DNA from: Pseudomonas sp. B33.4
GTDB taxonomy: Bacteria; Pseudomonadota; Gammaproteobacteria; Pseudomonadales; Pseudomonadaceae
Direction: 5' to 3'
Assembly (NCBI RefSeq): GCF_034555375.1
Contig: NZ_CP140706.1
Span: 3,773,001-3,837,000 of the forward strand
DNA: 64,000 bases
Part shown: one piece after another, positions 8,617 through 18,263 of the stretch
How the letters are laid out: the number at the start of each line of letters is the position of its first letter
How positions within the stretch are numbered: position 1 is the stretch's first letter
Program-made: the position numbers and the translations under genes
Notes under the pieces: model-generated
The model's database searches: none
What the model was told of the DNA's origin: nothing
Seen by the model: only the letters and a program-made list of their open reading frames with translations

Positions 8617-10162
8617 TCGCTCTGCTCCTTGGGGCTTGAGGGGAATGTTCGATCACGTCGCTGCCGGCCAGCGCGGCCACCAGATCAGCGCGATTGAGGC
8701 CGGCACGCGGGTATTCCGCGACCACGGCGTGATCGCGCACCAGCAGGATGCGGTCGGCAATTTCCAAGGCTTCATCGACGTCGGCGCAAATCACTAAAGT
8801 CGCGCGCCCCTCGGCGCTGTCGCGCAGCAGTTGGCCGATGTCGCGGCGGGCGCGCACGTCGACGCCTTGAAACGGTTCATCGAGGATCAATACTCGCCCT
8901 TCGCCGAGCAGCCAGCGGCCGAGCACGACTTTCTGTTGATTGCCGCCCGACAACGCAGTCATCGGCACATCGATACCGGCGGTCTTGATACCGAGCGCCG
9001 CCACTTGCGCCTCGACTGCTGCCGCTTCGGCGCGGTTACGGATAAAACCGCCACGGCTGAAACGCTCCAGAAACGGCAAGGTCAAGGTCCGGCGCAGGGA
9101 GAAATCAGGTATCAGCGACTGACTGGCGCGATCTTCGGCCGCGAAGAACACCCCGCTTTGAATGGCCTGGCGTGGTGAGTCCGCACGCCAGTCCGCGCCA
9201 TCCAGTTGCAAGCGGCCGGAGGACGCGTTACGCAGGCCGAACAGCACCTCGGCCATTTCACTTTTACCGGCACCCAACAGCCCGGTCAGCACCACCACTT
9301 CATTCTCGTGCAGGCTCAGATCGAACGCGGCGGAGCGCGGCAGGATTTGCATGGCGCTGATTTTCAACACCTCGCGCCCGGCCACGCTTGGCTGATAAAC
9401 ATGCTCGGCCAGCGCCAGCCCTAGCATGGCACTCACCGCCTCCGGCAATTGCCGCGCCGTGAACTCGCCCGCGAACTGACCATCGCGCAGAACGATGGCG
9501 CGATCCGCCACGCGTTGCAGGTCGGAGAGTCGATGGGAGATGTACAGAATCGCCACGCCGCGACTGCGCAAGGTGTCGATCAAACCAAACAGGCGCTGCG
9601 CCTCGGTGTCGGAGAGCGCCGCCGTCGGCTCATCGAGAATCAGCAGGCGCGGTTGCAACGCCAAGGCCCGGGCGAGCACCACCAATTGCCGTTCGGCCTG
9701 ACCGAGATGTTCGATTGGCTGCTCCAGCGGCAAGGTCAAACCCAGCCCGGCGGCGATGCTCGCGGCGCGTTTCAGCAAACGTTGGCGATTGAGCCAGAAG
9801 TCCGCGTCCGGCTTGCACAGTTCATCGAGCAGGAGGTTTTCCGCGACGCTCAAACCCGGTGCGATGCCCTCGTTGATCTGCTGGTGCACTGCGACAATGC
9901 CGAAGCGCCGCGCCGACAGCGGCGAACTGAAATGTCGCGGCGCGCCCTCCAGCCAGATCTCGCCAGCGTCGGCGGTCTGGCTGCCCGCGAGAATCTTCAC
10001 CAGGGTCGATTTGCCCGCGCCATTGGCACCGAGCAACGCGACCACTTCGGCGGGATAGATGTCCAGGCTGACACGGTCCAGCGCCCGACTCGCGCCAAAT
10101 AGTTTGCTTAGCTCACGTACACGAATCAAAGGCTCGCGAACGACGGCGACCGGCACACTCAT
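8609..10162 (-). CDS. ABC importer ATPase with two nucleotide-binding domains (RbsA/MglA type)
   Basis: A 517-residue protein made of two fused ABC domains. The first has Walker A GANGAGKSTLVK at about residue 41 and Walker B LLILDEPTAALSD; the second has a degenerate Walker A (GLLGAGKSEMAEV) and the signature LSGGNQQKV, as usual for this sugar-importer class. It energises the permease encoded next. Eight bases separate it from the methionine-type permease gene, so both importers are very likely on one transcript. Confidence 0.93.
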   Translation of the reverse strand: MSVPVAVVREPLIRVRELSKLFGASRALDRVSLDIYPAEVVALLGANGAGKSTLVKILAGSQTADAGEIWLEGAPRHFSSPLSARRFGIVAVHQQINEGIAPGLSVAENLLLDELCKPDADFWLNRQRLLKRAASIAAGLGLTLPLEQPIEHLGQAERQLVVLARALALQPRLLILDEPTAALSDTEAQRLFGLIDTLRSRGVAILYISHRLSDLQRVADRAIVLRDGQFAGEFTARQLPEAVSAMLGLALAEHVYQPSVAGREVLKISAMQILPRSAAFDLSLHENEVVVLTGLLGAGKSEMAEVLFGLRNASSGRLQLDGADWRADSPRQAIQSGVFFAAEDRASQSLIPDFSLRRTLTLPFLERFSRGGFIRNRAEAAAVEAQVAALGIKTAGIDVPMTALSGGNQQKVVLGRWLLGEGRVLILDEPFQGVDVRARRDIGQLLRDSAEGRATLVICADVDEALEIADRILLVRDHAVVAEYPRAGLNRADLVAALAGSDVIEHSPQAPRSRASA

Positions 10163-10170
10163 ACAATTCC

Positions 10171-10842
10171 TTAGCGGCGATGCGCCAGCGAACGAACCAA
10201 CCGATCGCCCAGGCTTTGCACGCCCTGAACGAGGATCACCAACACCACCACCGTGGCAACCATCACTTCATTGTTGAAACGCTGATAGCCGTAACGGATC
10301 GCCAGATCACCCAGCCCGCCGCCACCGATCACCCCGGCCATCGAGGAAAAACCGATCAGCATCACCAGCGTCAGCGTGATACCCGCAAGCAATGCCGGCA
10401 GCGCTTCGGGCAACAGCACTTTGAAGATCACATGACCGATGTCGCCGCCCATGGCGAGGATCGCTTCGATGCGACCCTTGTCGACTTCGTCCAGAGCGTT
10501 TTCGACGATGCGCGCGAAAAACGGAAACGCGCCGATGGTGATTGGCACCACGGCGGCGGTGCTGCCCAGCGTTGTGCCGACCAGCAGCCGTGTCAGCGGA
10601 ATCAACGCAATCAGCATGACCACGAACGGCAGTGAGCGGCCGAGGTTAACCACACTACCCAGCGCGGCATTCAAGCGTGGCAACGGCAACAGTCCGTCGC
10701 GACGACTGATGAACAGCAACACGCCCAGCGGTAAGCCGATCAGCAGCGTGAACAGCCCCGCAAGCAAGACCATGTACAGGGTTTCACCGGTGGCGTTGAA
10801 CACCAGTTGCAGGATTTCATCCCAATTGACCGTGCGGTTCAT
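10171..10842 (-). CDS. Methionine-type ABC importer permease (MetI family)
   Basis: A 223-residue protein with five or six membrane segments and the EAA-loop-like region [15 protein letters not shown] followed by [17 protein letters not shown], as in MetI. The start overlaps the ATPase gene stop by 4 bases (ATGA). It would form the channel for the neighbouring MetQ-like binding protein. The exact substrate (methionine, its sulfoxide or another sulfur amino acid) cannot be read from the sequence. Confidence 0.92.
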   Translation of the reverse strand: MNRTVNWDEILQLVFNATGETLYMVLLAGLFTLLIGLPLGVLLFISRRDGLLPLPRLNAALGSVVNLGRSLPFVVMLIALIPLTRLLVGTTLGSTAAVVPITIGAFPFFARIVENALDEVDKGRIEAILAMGGDIGHVIFKVLLPEALPALLAGITLTLVMLIGFSSMAGVIGGGGLGDLAIRYGYQRFNNEVMVATVVVLVILVQGVQSLGDRLVRSLAHRR

Positions 10843-11639
10843 GAGTGCGCCGCCCGTACGCCGTATTGTTTTAGAAAACTCAGGCCCGGCTCAGCGTGGC
10901 CCAACGGCAAACCGCAAGTCGGGCGCAGCGAAGCGCCCAGTTGCGATTGCGCATCGGCCAGCAATCGTGGCACCGGCCCGGCTTCGACCAGACGTCCGTT
11001 GGCCATGAAGGCCGCGTGGTCGCAGATCGACTTGACCACCTCCAGTTCGTGGGTGATCAGCACGATGGTCACGCCCAGTTGCCGATTGATGTCGCGCAGC
11101 AGTTCAAGGATCGATTCGGTGGTTTCCGGGTCGAGCGCACTGGTGGCTTCGTCCGAGAGCAGGTACGCCGGCTCTGCGGCGAGGGCGCGGGCAATGCCGA
11201 CGCGCTGTTTCTGCCCGCCGGACAATTGCGAGGGAAAGGCCTGCGCCTTATCACTCAAACCGACCAGTTCCAGCAATTCGCGAACCCGCACGTGGCGCCA
11301 CGGTTTGCCGACATTGGCGATCTCCAGCGGCACCGCGATGTTGTCGAAAACGGTGCGCGAATGCAGCAGGTTGAAGCCCTGGAAGATCATGCCAATGCGC
11401 TGACGCTGGCGGCGCAAATCGCTGACCGACAGCGTCGTCAGGTCGATGCCATCGAGCAGAATGCGTCCGCTGTCCGGACGTTCCAGCAGGTTAAGACAAC
11501 GCAGCAACGTCGACTTGCCCGCCCCGCTACGCCCGAGAATCCCGTAGACCGCGCCGTCGGGAATACTCAGCGAGACCTGATCCAGCGCCGGTTGCGTGGC
11601 CGAGGGGTAGGTCTTACTCACCTGCTCGACGGCGATCAT
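10839..11639 (-). CDS. Methionine-type ABC importer ATPase (MetN family, without NIL domain)
   Basis: A 266-residue ABC ATPase with Walker [16 protein letters not shown], signature [15 protein letters not shown] and Walker [15 protein letters not shown]. coli MetN is about 343 residues because it carries a C-terminal regulatory domain (NIL) that binds methionine and inhibits transport; that domain is missing here. The importer is therefore probably not subject to methionine trans-inhibition. The gene overlaps both neighbours by 4 bases in a tight metQNI-like operon. Confidence 0.92.
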   Translation of the reverse strand: MIAVEQVSKTYPSATQPALDQVSLSIPDGAVYGILGRSGAGKSTLLRCLNLLERPDSGRILLDGIDLTTLSVSDLRRQRQRIGMIFQGFNLLHSRTVFDNIAVPLEIANVGKPWRHVRVRELLELVGLSDKAQAFPSQLSGGQKQRVGIARALAAEPAYLLSDEATSALDPETTESILELLRDINRQLGVTIVLITHELEVVKSICDHAAFMANGRLVEAGPVPRLLADAQSQLGASLRPTCGLPLGHAEPGLSFLKQYGVRAAHS

Positions 11640-12445
11640 GGTTTGCCGCCCGCCACCGGAATCACCGAACCTGCGAAGTTATCGGTGATGTACTTGGCGA
11701 CCTCGGGCGACGTCAGATCCCTGGCCAATTGCGCGATACGCGGGTCGTGCTCCAGCTTCGGCGTAGTCACCAGAATATTGGCGTAAGGATTGTGCTCGGC
11801 TTTCTCCAGACCCAAGGCATCCTTGGCCGGCACCAGGCCTGCGTCGAGCGCGTAGTTGCCGTTGATCACGGCCAGATCGACGTCATCCAGCGAGCGCGGA
11901 ATCTGCGGTGATTCGATCTCGAGAATCTTCAGCTGTTTCGGGTTCTCGGCGATGTCCTTGGGCGTTGCCTGATCGGCCGCCGGATCGTTGAAGCCGGGTT
12001 TGAGTTTGATCAGGCCATTGTCCTGCAACAGGTACAGCGCGCGACTCAGGTTGGTGACATTGTTGGGCACGGCGACGGTGCCTTTTACCGGCACGTCAGC
12101 GAAGCTTTTGTGCCGGTGCGAGTAAATGCCCAAGGGTTCGATATGCACCGTGGCGGCCACCGCGAGTTTTTCGCCGAGGGCCTTTTCCTGGGATTTCAGG
12201 TACGGCAAGTGCTGAAAGTAATTGGCGTCGACGTCACCGTGCACCAACAGCTCGTTGGAGTTCACTCCGTTGGGGATCTCGATGACTTTGAGATTGAGCT
12301 GCGGATCGATTTTCTGGATATACGCCAGAATCTGCGCGTGGGGCACCGGGTCGGCGGCGACGCGCAGCGGCTCCAGCGCCTGCGAACCGAACGACGTCAG
12401 CAGCGCGCCGAGCACGGCCAGGGTCAAACCTGCTTTGTTGATCAT
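11636..12445 (-). CDS. Substrate-binding protein, MetQ/NlpA family
   Basis: A 269-residue NlpA-family protein. The signal peptide ends near SQALEP; there is no lipobox Cys, so unlike E. coli MetQ it should be a soluble periplasmic protein. Family motifs include [20 protein letters not shown] and [17 protein letters not shown]. It is the ligand-binding part of the methionine-type importer whose ATPase and permease genes follow with 4-base overlaps, and it lies 27 bases after the oxygenase gene. Confidence 0.92.
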   Translation of the reverse strand: MINKAGLTLAVLGALLTSFGSQALEPLRVAADPVPHAQILAYIQKIDPQLNLKVIEIPNGVNSNELLVHGDVDANYFQHLPYLKSQEKALGEKLAVAATVHIEPLGIYSHRHKSFADVPVKGTVAVPNNVTNLSRALYLLQDNGLIKLKPGFNDPAADQATPKDIAENPKQLKILEIESPQIPRSLDDVDLAVINGNYALDAGLVPAKDALGLEKAEHNPYANILVTTPKLEHDPRIAQLARDLTSPEVAKYITDNFAGSVIPVAGGKP

Positions 12446-12472
12446 GTGCGGAGTCCTTGAGCGAGTGATGAG

Positions 12473-13519
12473 TCAGGCGGATTTGCGAACGGGCGGTGGC
12501 GGCAGCAGCGCATCGGCGTAGAAGCGCTGGGCGACATCGGGATGCGAGCGCAGACGACCCTTGAGGTAGTTCCAGCCGACATCGCGAAACAGCGGATTGA
12601 GCGGATCACTCGCCGGCCCGCGCGCCTCGCGCAACAGTGCGGTGGGCAACGGATACAGCGGCACCACGGCGTCCAGTTGCGCGCCGAGGAAGAACGCGAC
12701 AGACAGGCGTTCGCTACCCGCCGGTGGCGAAACCACGCGATGCACCGTGGCCCGCAGATAACCGTTGCTGGCCAGCTCAAGCAGTTCGCCGATGTTCACC
12801 ACCAGGGTGTTCTCGCGCGGCAACGCATCGATCCAGCGGCCCTCTTCGATCTCGACCTGCAGACCGGCCTGCTGGTCTTGCAGGAGGAAGCTGAGGAAAC
12901 CTGAGTCCTTGTGTGCGCCGACGCCTTGATGGCTCGACTCGCTGGACTGGCCGGGATAGCGCATCAACTTGATGTGTTCGTTGGGTTTGTCGCCGTAGAG
13001 TTGATCGAACGCATCGGCGCGCAGCGACAACGCCTGAGCGAACGCACGCAGCAGGCGCAACGACATCCGCGTCATCGCCTCTTGCCATTCCAGCAGCAAC
13101 GGTTTCAGTTCCGGCAGTGCCGCCGGCCATTGATTGGGACCTTGCAGCCGCGCCCAGAACGGGCTGTCCGCTGTCAAGGGCAGCGCCTCGCGCTCGGCAC
13201 CCAGATCGAACTGTTCACGCAGATCGGGCTGGCCACGGGTGATCTCCGAGGCGGCCCGGTTGTAACCGCGAAAGTGCGGCGAGTTGATCATGCCGACGGC
13301 GGTTTTCTCGCTGTCGGGCAAGGCGAAGAATTGATGGGCGTGGGCCTGCACTTGCTTGAGCAAGTCATTGTCGATGCCATGCCCGGTCAGGTAGAAGAAG
13401 CCGACGTCACGGGCGGCGTGGCGCAGGTTTTCAAGAAACTCGTAGCGCTGCTGCGCCGTGCCTTCGAACAGCGACAGGTCCAGCGTTGGTAATGCGGTGA
13501 TATCGAGGGTATGCGGCAT
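12473..13519 (-). CDS. 2-oxoglutarate/Fe(II) dioxygenase, isopenicillin-N-synthase family
   Basis: A 348-residue protein with the N-terminal DIOX_N region (FFYLTGHGI) and a C-terminal 2OG-Fe(II) core. Iron ligands are seen as H-x-D in GAHKDSGFLSFLL and a distal His in TVHRVVSP; the R-x-S pair (ERLSVAFF) binds the 2-oxoglutarate carboxylate. It is the first gene of the leftward operon with the two ABC importers, so it probably hydroxylates or oxidatively cleaves the imported compound, as do dioxygenases that release sulfur or amine groups. It is not itself evidence of antibiotic synthesis, since many catabolic enzymes share the fold. Confidence 0.9.
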   Translation of the reverse strand: MPHTLDITALPTLDLSLFEGTAQQRYEFLENLRHAARDVGFFYLTGHGIDNDLLKQVQAHAHQFFALPDSEKTAVGMINSPHFRGYNRAASEITRGQPDLREQFDLGAEREALPLTADSPFWARLQGPNQWPAALPELKPLLLEWQEAMTRMSLRLLRAFAQALSLRADAFDQLYGDKPNEHIKLMRYPGQSSESSHQGVGAHKDSGFLSFLLQDQQAGLQVEIEEGRWIDALPRENTLVVNIGELLELASNGYLRATVHRVVSPPAGSERLSVAFFLGAQLDAVVPLYPLPTALLREARGPASDPLNPLFRDVGWNYLKGRLRSHPDVAQRFYADALLPPPPVRKSA

Positions 13520-13692
13520 GATTCACTCCCGTGTGAATCAAACCTGAAGAACCTGTGATCGATTCAGCGTGTGCCGTCATGGCAATCGGGGGTCTATCGG
13601 TTTGATGCGTTTTGATTCGTCGTTGCGACAAAACTAAACGATCTTAAAAATACTGAGCCAATATCTTTTTCGCATTACCTTAGGCCCGATTT

Positions 13693-13899
13693 CCCCTCAC
13701 CCCAGCCCTCTCCCAGAGGGAGAGGGAGCCGACCGAGGTGTATATCGCGATACATCGACCTGAACGACCGAGTCGATTATGGATTCGGCACAAACTGTTC
13801 AGGTCGGCGTAGCACGGTACAAAACGTTCAGGTCGACGTAGCGCTCAAGATCACCCCGATCAGTCCCCTCTCCCTCTGGGAGAGGGTTAGGGTGAGGGG
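13693..13899. repeat. MITE-like inverted-end repeat, copy 2
   Basis: A 207-bp copy starting CCCCTCACCCCAGCCCTCTC and ending GAGAGGGTTAGGGTGAGGGG, with internal GACCTGAACG motifs. It fills most of the gap 13520-13915 between the oxygenase and catA genes. The rest of the gap, next to the oxygenase start, is AT-rich and probably holds that operon's promoter; I see no gene. Confidence 0.8.
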
Positions 13900-13915
13900 C
13901 ACTGACGACTCGGTA

Positions 13916-14833
13916 TCAAGCGTCTTGCAACGCACGCGGCCGTTGGCTGCGTTGCTCAGCACTGGCGTCCGGCGCGGGTTGCAACTGGAAGTCGAACTTC
14001 AGCTCGGCAAAACGCCCCAACGCCGCGTCCTCACGAAACACCACCTCCCCAACCAACCCTTCACGGGTCGCATAGGCGAAGTCATCCCACAAATACTGAT
14101 CACCCGACAGATTGATCTGCGTCGTCAGGTGCCGATGCCCCGGCGCGCTGATGAAGAAGTGCACATGGGCCGGGCGCTGGCCATGGCGGCCGAGTTGGTT
14201 CAGGCATTCCTGGGTCGGGCCTTGCGGGTCGCAGCCATAACCGGACGGGACGATGCTGCGAGCGCGGTAGCGGCCTTCGGCGTCGGTAATGATGCGTCGA
14301 CGCAGGTTGTACTCGGACTGGCTCGGGTCGAAAAACGAGTACGTGCCCTTGGTGTTGGCGTGCCACAGGTCAACCGTGGCACCGACCAACGGTTGGCCGT
14401 GAAGATCGAACACCTGGCCTTCGAGGAGCATCACCGTGGCGACGCCCTCCTCGCTGCCGTCATCCATGCGGCACTCGCCTTCACACAGCGGCGCGCCGGC
14501 CACGTAGAGCGGGCCTTCGATGGTGCGCGGTGTGCCGCCGGTCAAACCGATCTGCGCGTCCTTGGCGTCCTGCAACAGGTCGATAAAATGCTCGATTCCG
14601 AGGCCGGCAACCAGCAGTCCGGCTTCCGAACGCGCGCCGAGTCGGTTGAGATAGTCGACCGCTTTCCAGAATTCGTCATCACTGATGTCGAGGTCTTCGA
14701 TGATCTTGGCGCTGTCCTGCAAGATGCGCAGGACGATGGTTTTCAGGCGGGAATTACCCTCGTCGTTGGCGAAACCGGCGGCTTCTTTGAAGAAGGCTTG
14801 CAGCTCGGCGGTGTGGGCAATTTTCACGGTCAT
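13916..14833 (-). CDS. catA: Catechol 1,2-dioxygenase
   Basis: A 305-residue intradiol dioxygenase that cleaves catechol to cis,cis-muconate. An N-terminal helical dimer domain is followed by the beta-sandwich core with EGPLYVAGAPLCEGE, SGYGCDPQGPTQECL and RPAHVHFFIS, which carry the two Tyr and two His ligands of Fe(III). It is the last gene of the ben-cat operon, 163 bases after catC with a REPIN in the gap. Length agrees with CatA (about 305-310). Confidence 0.96.
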   Translation of the reverse strand: MTVKIAHTAELQAFFKEAAGFANDEGNSRLKTIVLRILQDSAKIIEDLDISDDEFWKAVDYLNRLGARSEAGLLVAGLGIEHFIDLLQDAKDAQIGLTGGTPRTIEGPLYVAGAPLCEGECRMDDGSEEGVATVMLLEGQVFDLHGQPLVGATVDLWHANTKGTYSFFDPSQSEYNLRRRIITDAEGRYRARSIVPSGYGCDPQGPTQECLNQLGRHGQRPAHVHFFISAPGHRHLTTQINLSGDQYLWDDFAYATREGLVGEVVFREDAALGRFAELKFDFQLQPAPDASAEQRSQRPRALQDA

Positions 14834-14888
14834 GGTGGTTACCTCATCTTGTTGTTTTGTCGACGCAGTTCTTGAGTTCCAGCACCGT

Positions 14889-14985
14889 CCCTTGTAGGAG
14901 TGAGCCTGCTCGCGATAGCGGTCTGCCAGTTACCATCAATGCTGAATGACACACCGCTATCGCGAGCAGGCTCACTCCTACAGGG
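14889..14985. repeat. REPIN-like inverted REP pair, copy C, inside the cat operon
   Basis: An inverted pair with core GAGCCTGCTCGCGATAGCGG lying between catC and catA. Its hairpins could reduce or stabilise expression of the distal gene. Confidence 0.85.
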
Positions 14986-14996
14986 ACCGGGTTGGG

Positions 14997-15287
14997 TCAG
15001 CGGTCGTCGCTGTGGATCGACGACGGATGCCGGCAGAGGCCGTCGACCTCGATCTCCATGTAGGGAAACAAAGGCAAGCGCATTAGCGTGTCGTGCAGCG
15101 CCTCGACGCTCGGCACATCGAACACGCTGTAATTGGCGTAGTGCCCGGCGATGCGCCACAAGTGCCGCCAGACGCCATCGCGTTGCAGCCGTTGGGCCAG
15201 TTCCTTCTCGTCAGACTTGAGCCGATTGGCCAGAGACGGGTCCATATCGACGGGCAACTTCACGGTCATTTTTACGTGGAACAACAT
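14997..15287 (-). CDS. catC: Muconolactone delta-isomerase
   Basis: A 96-residue protein starting MLFHVKMTVKLPVDMDP, the expected length and N-terminus of CatC. It converts muconolactone to 3-oxoadipate enol-lactone and works as a decamer in the cytoplasm. The gene starts 15 bases after the catB stop. Confidence 0.96.
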   Translation of the reverse strand: MLFHVKMTVKLPVDMDPSLANRLKSDEKELAQRLQRDGVWRHLWRIAGHYANYSVFDVPSVEALHDTLMRLPLFPYMEIEVDGLCRHPSSIHSDDR

Positions 15288-15302
15288 GGTGGCTCTCCTG
15301 AT

Positions 15303-16424
15303 TCAGTGGCGGCGAAAACGCGCCAGACGCTCTTCGTCCAGCGTCAGGCCAAGGCCCGGAGTTCGCGGGATGTGCAGGTGGAAATCGCGGTACTGCGGCG
15401 TTTCTGTGACGATGTCTTCGGTCAGCAACAACGGGCCGAACAGTTCGGTGTCCCAGGTCAATTGTTTGAGCGTGAGGAAGGCGTGCGCCGAGGCCAGCGT
15501 GCCGATGGAGCCTTCAAGCATGGTGCCGCCGTACAACGCGATGCCCGCTGCCTCGGCGATTTGTGCGGTGCGCAACACGGCACGCGGGCCGCCGTTCTTG
15601 GCGATTTTCAGGGCGAACACACTGGCGGCGCCGTCGGCAGCGAGGCTGAAAGCATCCTCGACGCTTTCGATCGATTCATCGGCCATGATCGGTGCCGGAC
15701 TGCGCTGGTTCAGACGAATCTGTCCGGAACGATTGACCCGCGAGATCGGCTGCTCAATCAGGTCAATACCGTTGGCACCCAAGACCTGACAGCCACGAAT
15801 CGCTTGGGATTCATCCCAATACTGGTTGACGTCGACCCGCACACTCGCGCGCTCGCCCAAGGCTTTTTTGATCGCTATGACGTGCTTGAGATCATGCTCC
15901 AGCGGGTTGGCGCCGATCTTCAGTTTGAAGATGCGATGGCGGCGCGCGTCGAGCATCTGTTCGGCTTCGGCAACGTCGCGGGCGGTGTCGCCACTGGCCA
16001 GGGTCCAGGCCACTTCGAGGCTGTCACGTACACGGCCGCCGAGCAGTTCGCTGACCGGCAGACCGAGGCGCTTGCCTTGAGCATCGAGCAATGCGCTTTC
16101 GATGCCGGACTTGGCGAAAGTATTGCCCTTGGCGATCTTGTCGAGCCGCTGCATCGCCGCGTTGATATTGTTCGCTTCCATGCCGACTAACACCGGCGCC
16201 AAGTGCGCGTCGATATTGGCTTTGATGCTTTCCGGGCTTTCATAACCGTAAGCTAGACCGCCGATGGTGGTGGCTTCGCCGATACCTTCAATACCATCGC
16301 TGCAGCGCAGACGCAGAATCACCAGAGTCTGCTTCTGCATCGTGTGCATCGCCAGCTTGTGCGGGCGGATGGTTGGCAGGTCGACGATGATGGTCGACAG
16401 GCTTTCAATCAGAATTCGCTGCAT
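15303..16424 (-). CDS. catB: Muconate cycloisomerase
   Basis: A 373-residue enolase-superfamily enzyme that lactonises cis,cis-muconate to muconolactone. The segment FKLKIGANPLEHDLKHV holds the KxK catalytic motif, and the metal ligands lie in VDVNQYWDE, DLIEQPI and MADESIES. I chose the ATG at 16424, preceded by AAAGGAC, giving the standard CatB length. It follows benD by 22 bases, so the cat genes are read through from the ben genes. Confidence 0.96.
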   Translation of the reverse strand: MQRILIESLSTIIVDLPTIRPHKLAMHTMQKQTLVILRLRCSDGIEGIGEATTIGGLAYGYESPESIKANIDAHLAPVLVGMEANNINAAMQRLDKIAKGNTFAKSGIESALLDAQGKRLGLPVSELLGGRVRDSLEVAWTLASGDTARDVAEAEQMLDARRHRIFKLKIGANPLEHDLKHVIAIKKALGERASVRVDVNQYWDESQAIRGCQVLGANGIDLIEQPISRVNRSGQIRLNQRSPAPIMADESIESVEDAFSLAADGAASVFALKIAKNGGPRAVLRTAQIAEAAGIALYGGTMLEGSIGTLASAHAFLTLKQLTWDTELFGPLLLTEDIVTETPQYRDFHLHIPRTPGLGLTLDEERLARFRRH

Positions 16425-16446
16425 GTCTGTGTCCTTTACAGAGTGA

Positions 16447-17208
16447 TCAACCAAGGTCGCCGCCACCGACCGGCAGGGTCACGCCGGTGATGTACGAGGC
16501 GTCATCGGAAGCCAGAAAGAGGATCGCGCCGACCTGTTCGTCGAGGCTGCCGTAGCGCTTCATCAGGCTGCTGTCGAGGGTTTGCGCGACGATTTCCTGA
16601 TACCAGGCTTGCTCCTGCGCCGACTGTTCGCCGGCATTGCGCGGGATGCGCCGGGGCGGTGCTTCGGTGCCGCCCGGAGCCGTGGCGTTGACGCGGATGC
16701 CACGCTCGGCGTTTTCAAAGGCCAGGCACGCGGTGAGTGCGTTGATACCGCCCTTGGCCGCACCGTAAGGCACGCGATTGACGCTGCGGGTAGCAATCGA
16801 TGAAACATTGACGATGGCGCCGCATCCTTGTTTGAGCATGTATGGCAGTGCGGCGTGGCAACACCACAGGGTCGGGAACAGCGAACGGCGCACTTCCGCT
16901 TCGATCTGTTCGACTTCGTAGTGTTCGAACGGCTTGGCCCAGATCGTGCCGCCGACGTTGTTGATCAAAATGTCGAGACGGCCAAACGTGTTGATGGCTT
17001 CGGCCATGACCCGCGCGCAATCGGCGTATTGCTCAAGGTCGGCGGTCAGCGCGAGAACGCCCTCGCCTTGCAGTTCGTGAACCAGTTCGGAGCGGTCGAC
17101 GGCAACCACTTGCGCACCTTCGCGTAACAAGCGTTCGCACACACGGCGGCCGATACCCTGCGCCGCGCCGGTGACCAGCGCGACCTTGTTGGAGAATCTG
17201 TTGTTCAT
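16447..17208 (-). CDS. benD: cis-Benzoate dihydrodiol (1,6-dihydroxycyclohexadiene carboxylate) dehydrogenase
   Basis: A 253-residue short-chain dehydrogenase: NAD-binding TGAAQGIGRRVCERLL, NNVGGTIWAKPFEHY, and the catalytic Tyr and Lys in VPYGAAKGG. It oxidises and decarboxylates benzoate cis-diol to catechol, linking benABC to catA. The gene is 21 bases after benC. Confidence 0.95.
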   Translation of the reverse strand: MNNRFSNKVALVTGAAQGIGRRVCERLLREGAQVVAVDRSELVHELQGEGVLALTADLEQYADCARVMAEAINTFGRLDILINNVGGTIWAKPFEHYEVEQIEAEVRRSLFPTLWCCHAALPYMLKQGCGAIVNVSSIATRSVNRVPYGAAKGGINALTACLAFENAERGIRVNATAPGGTEAPPRRIPRNAGEQSAQEQAWYQEIVAQTLDSSLMKRYGSLDEQVGAILFLASDDASYITGVTLPVGGGDLG

Positions 17209-17229
17209 GACAACCTCGAAATAAGGGTT

Positions 17230-18243
17230 TCAGGCAGCCGCTGCGGCGAATTTTTCGTAGTAGAAGTTCGCCGGGGTGATGCCCTGCTCGCGGATGTATT
17301 GGCTGACGGCTTCGACCATCGGCGGCGGGCCGCAGAGGTACACGTCGACGTCGCCCTCATTGAGATGGCGTGGCTCGATGTGCTGGGTGACGTAGCCCTT
17401 GAGCGGATGCGCGCTCTGCGGGTTGGCCACGCAGGCGCCGAAACTGAAGTTCGGAATGCGGGCGGCGAAGGCTTCGAGACGATCGAGTTCGACCAGATCG
17501 AAATCATTGGTCACGCCGTAGATCAAATGCACGGGATAATCGCTGCCCTGCTCGGCGATTTTCTCCAGCATGGCGGTGAACGGTGCCAGGCCCGTGCCGC
17601 CCGCCAACAGCAACAGCGGTCGGCGGATTTCGCGCAGATAAAAACTACCCAAAGGACCGGCCAGGTTCATGCTGTCGCCAGCCTTGGCCAGGCCGGTGAG
17701 AAAGCTGCTCATCAGGCCACCGGGCACGTTGCGAATCAGGAAGCTGACCTCGCCGTTCTTCTGCAACGAGCTGAAGGAATAAGCGCGAGTCTGCGCGCTG
17801 CCCGGCACTTGCAGATTGACGTATTGACCCGGCAGAAACGCCAGTTTGCTCAGTGCCTCGCCCTTGATCGACAGCGCGATGGTGCTCTCGGACAACTGCC
17901 GGACAGCGCTGATCGAGGCCTGGAAACTGGCCTGTTCGGTCTTGCACAGCTGCGAGCCGGCCGGCACGCGGACGACGCAATCGCTGGCGGCGCGCATCTG
18001 GCAGGTCAGCACATAACCTTGCGCGAGTTCGTCGGCGCTCAAGGCGTCTTCGATGTAGTTGTCGCCCATGTCATAACGCCCGGCCTCGGCGAAACATTTG
18101 CAGGTGCCGCAAGCGCCATCGCGGCAGTCCAGCGGGATGTTGATGCCTTGGCGATACGCCGCGTCGGCCACAGTTTCATGGCCGCCAGCCTCGATGAAAC
18201 GGGTGACGCCGTCTTCAAAATTAAGCGCAATCTGGAAATTCAT
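17230..18243 (-). CDS. benC: Benzoate 1,2-dioxygenase electron transfer component
   Basis: A 337-residue reductase. An N-terminal plant-type [2Fe-2S] ferredoxin domain with CRDGACGTCKC and a distal Cys near residue 75 is followed by an FAD domain (RAYSFSS) and an NAD domain (LLLAGGTGLAPF, VYLCGPPPMVEA). It passes electrons from NADH to the BenAB oxygenase. It starts 20 bases after benB. Confidence 0.96.
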   Translation of the reverse strand: MNFQIALNFEDGVTRFIEAGGHETVADAAYRQGINIPLDCRDGACGTCKCFAEAGRYDMGDNYIEDALSADELAQGYVLTCQMRAASDCVVRVPAGSQLCKTEQASFQASISAVRQLSESTIALSIKGEALSKLAFLPGQYVNLQVPGSAQTRAYSFSSLQKNGEVSFLIRNVPGGLMSSFLTGLAKAGDSMNLAGPLGSFYLREIRRPLLLLAGGTGLAPFTAMLEKIAEQGSDYPVHLIYGVTNDFDLVELDRLEAFAARIPNFSFGACVANPQSAHPLKGYVTQHIEPRHLNEGDVDVYLCGPPPMVEAVSQYIREQGITPANFYYEKFAAAAA

Positions 18244-18263
18244 GGTGCACCTCGTCGTGTCGA

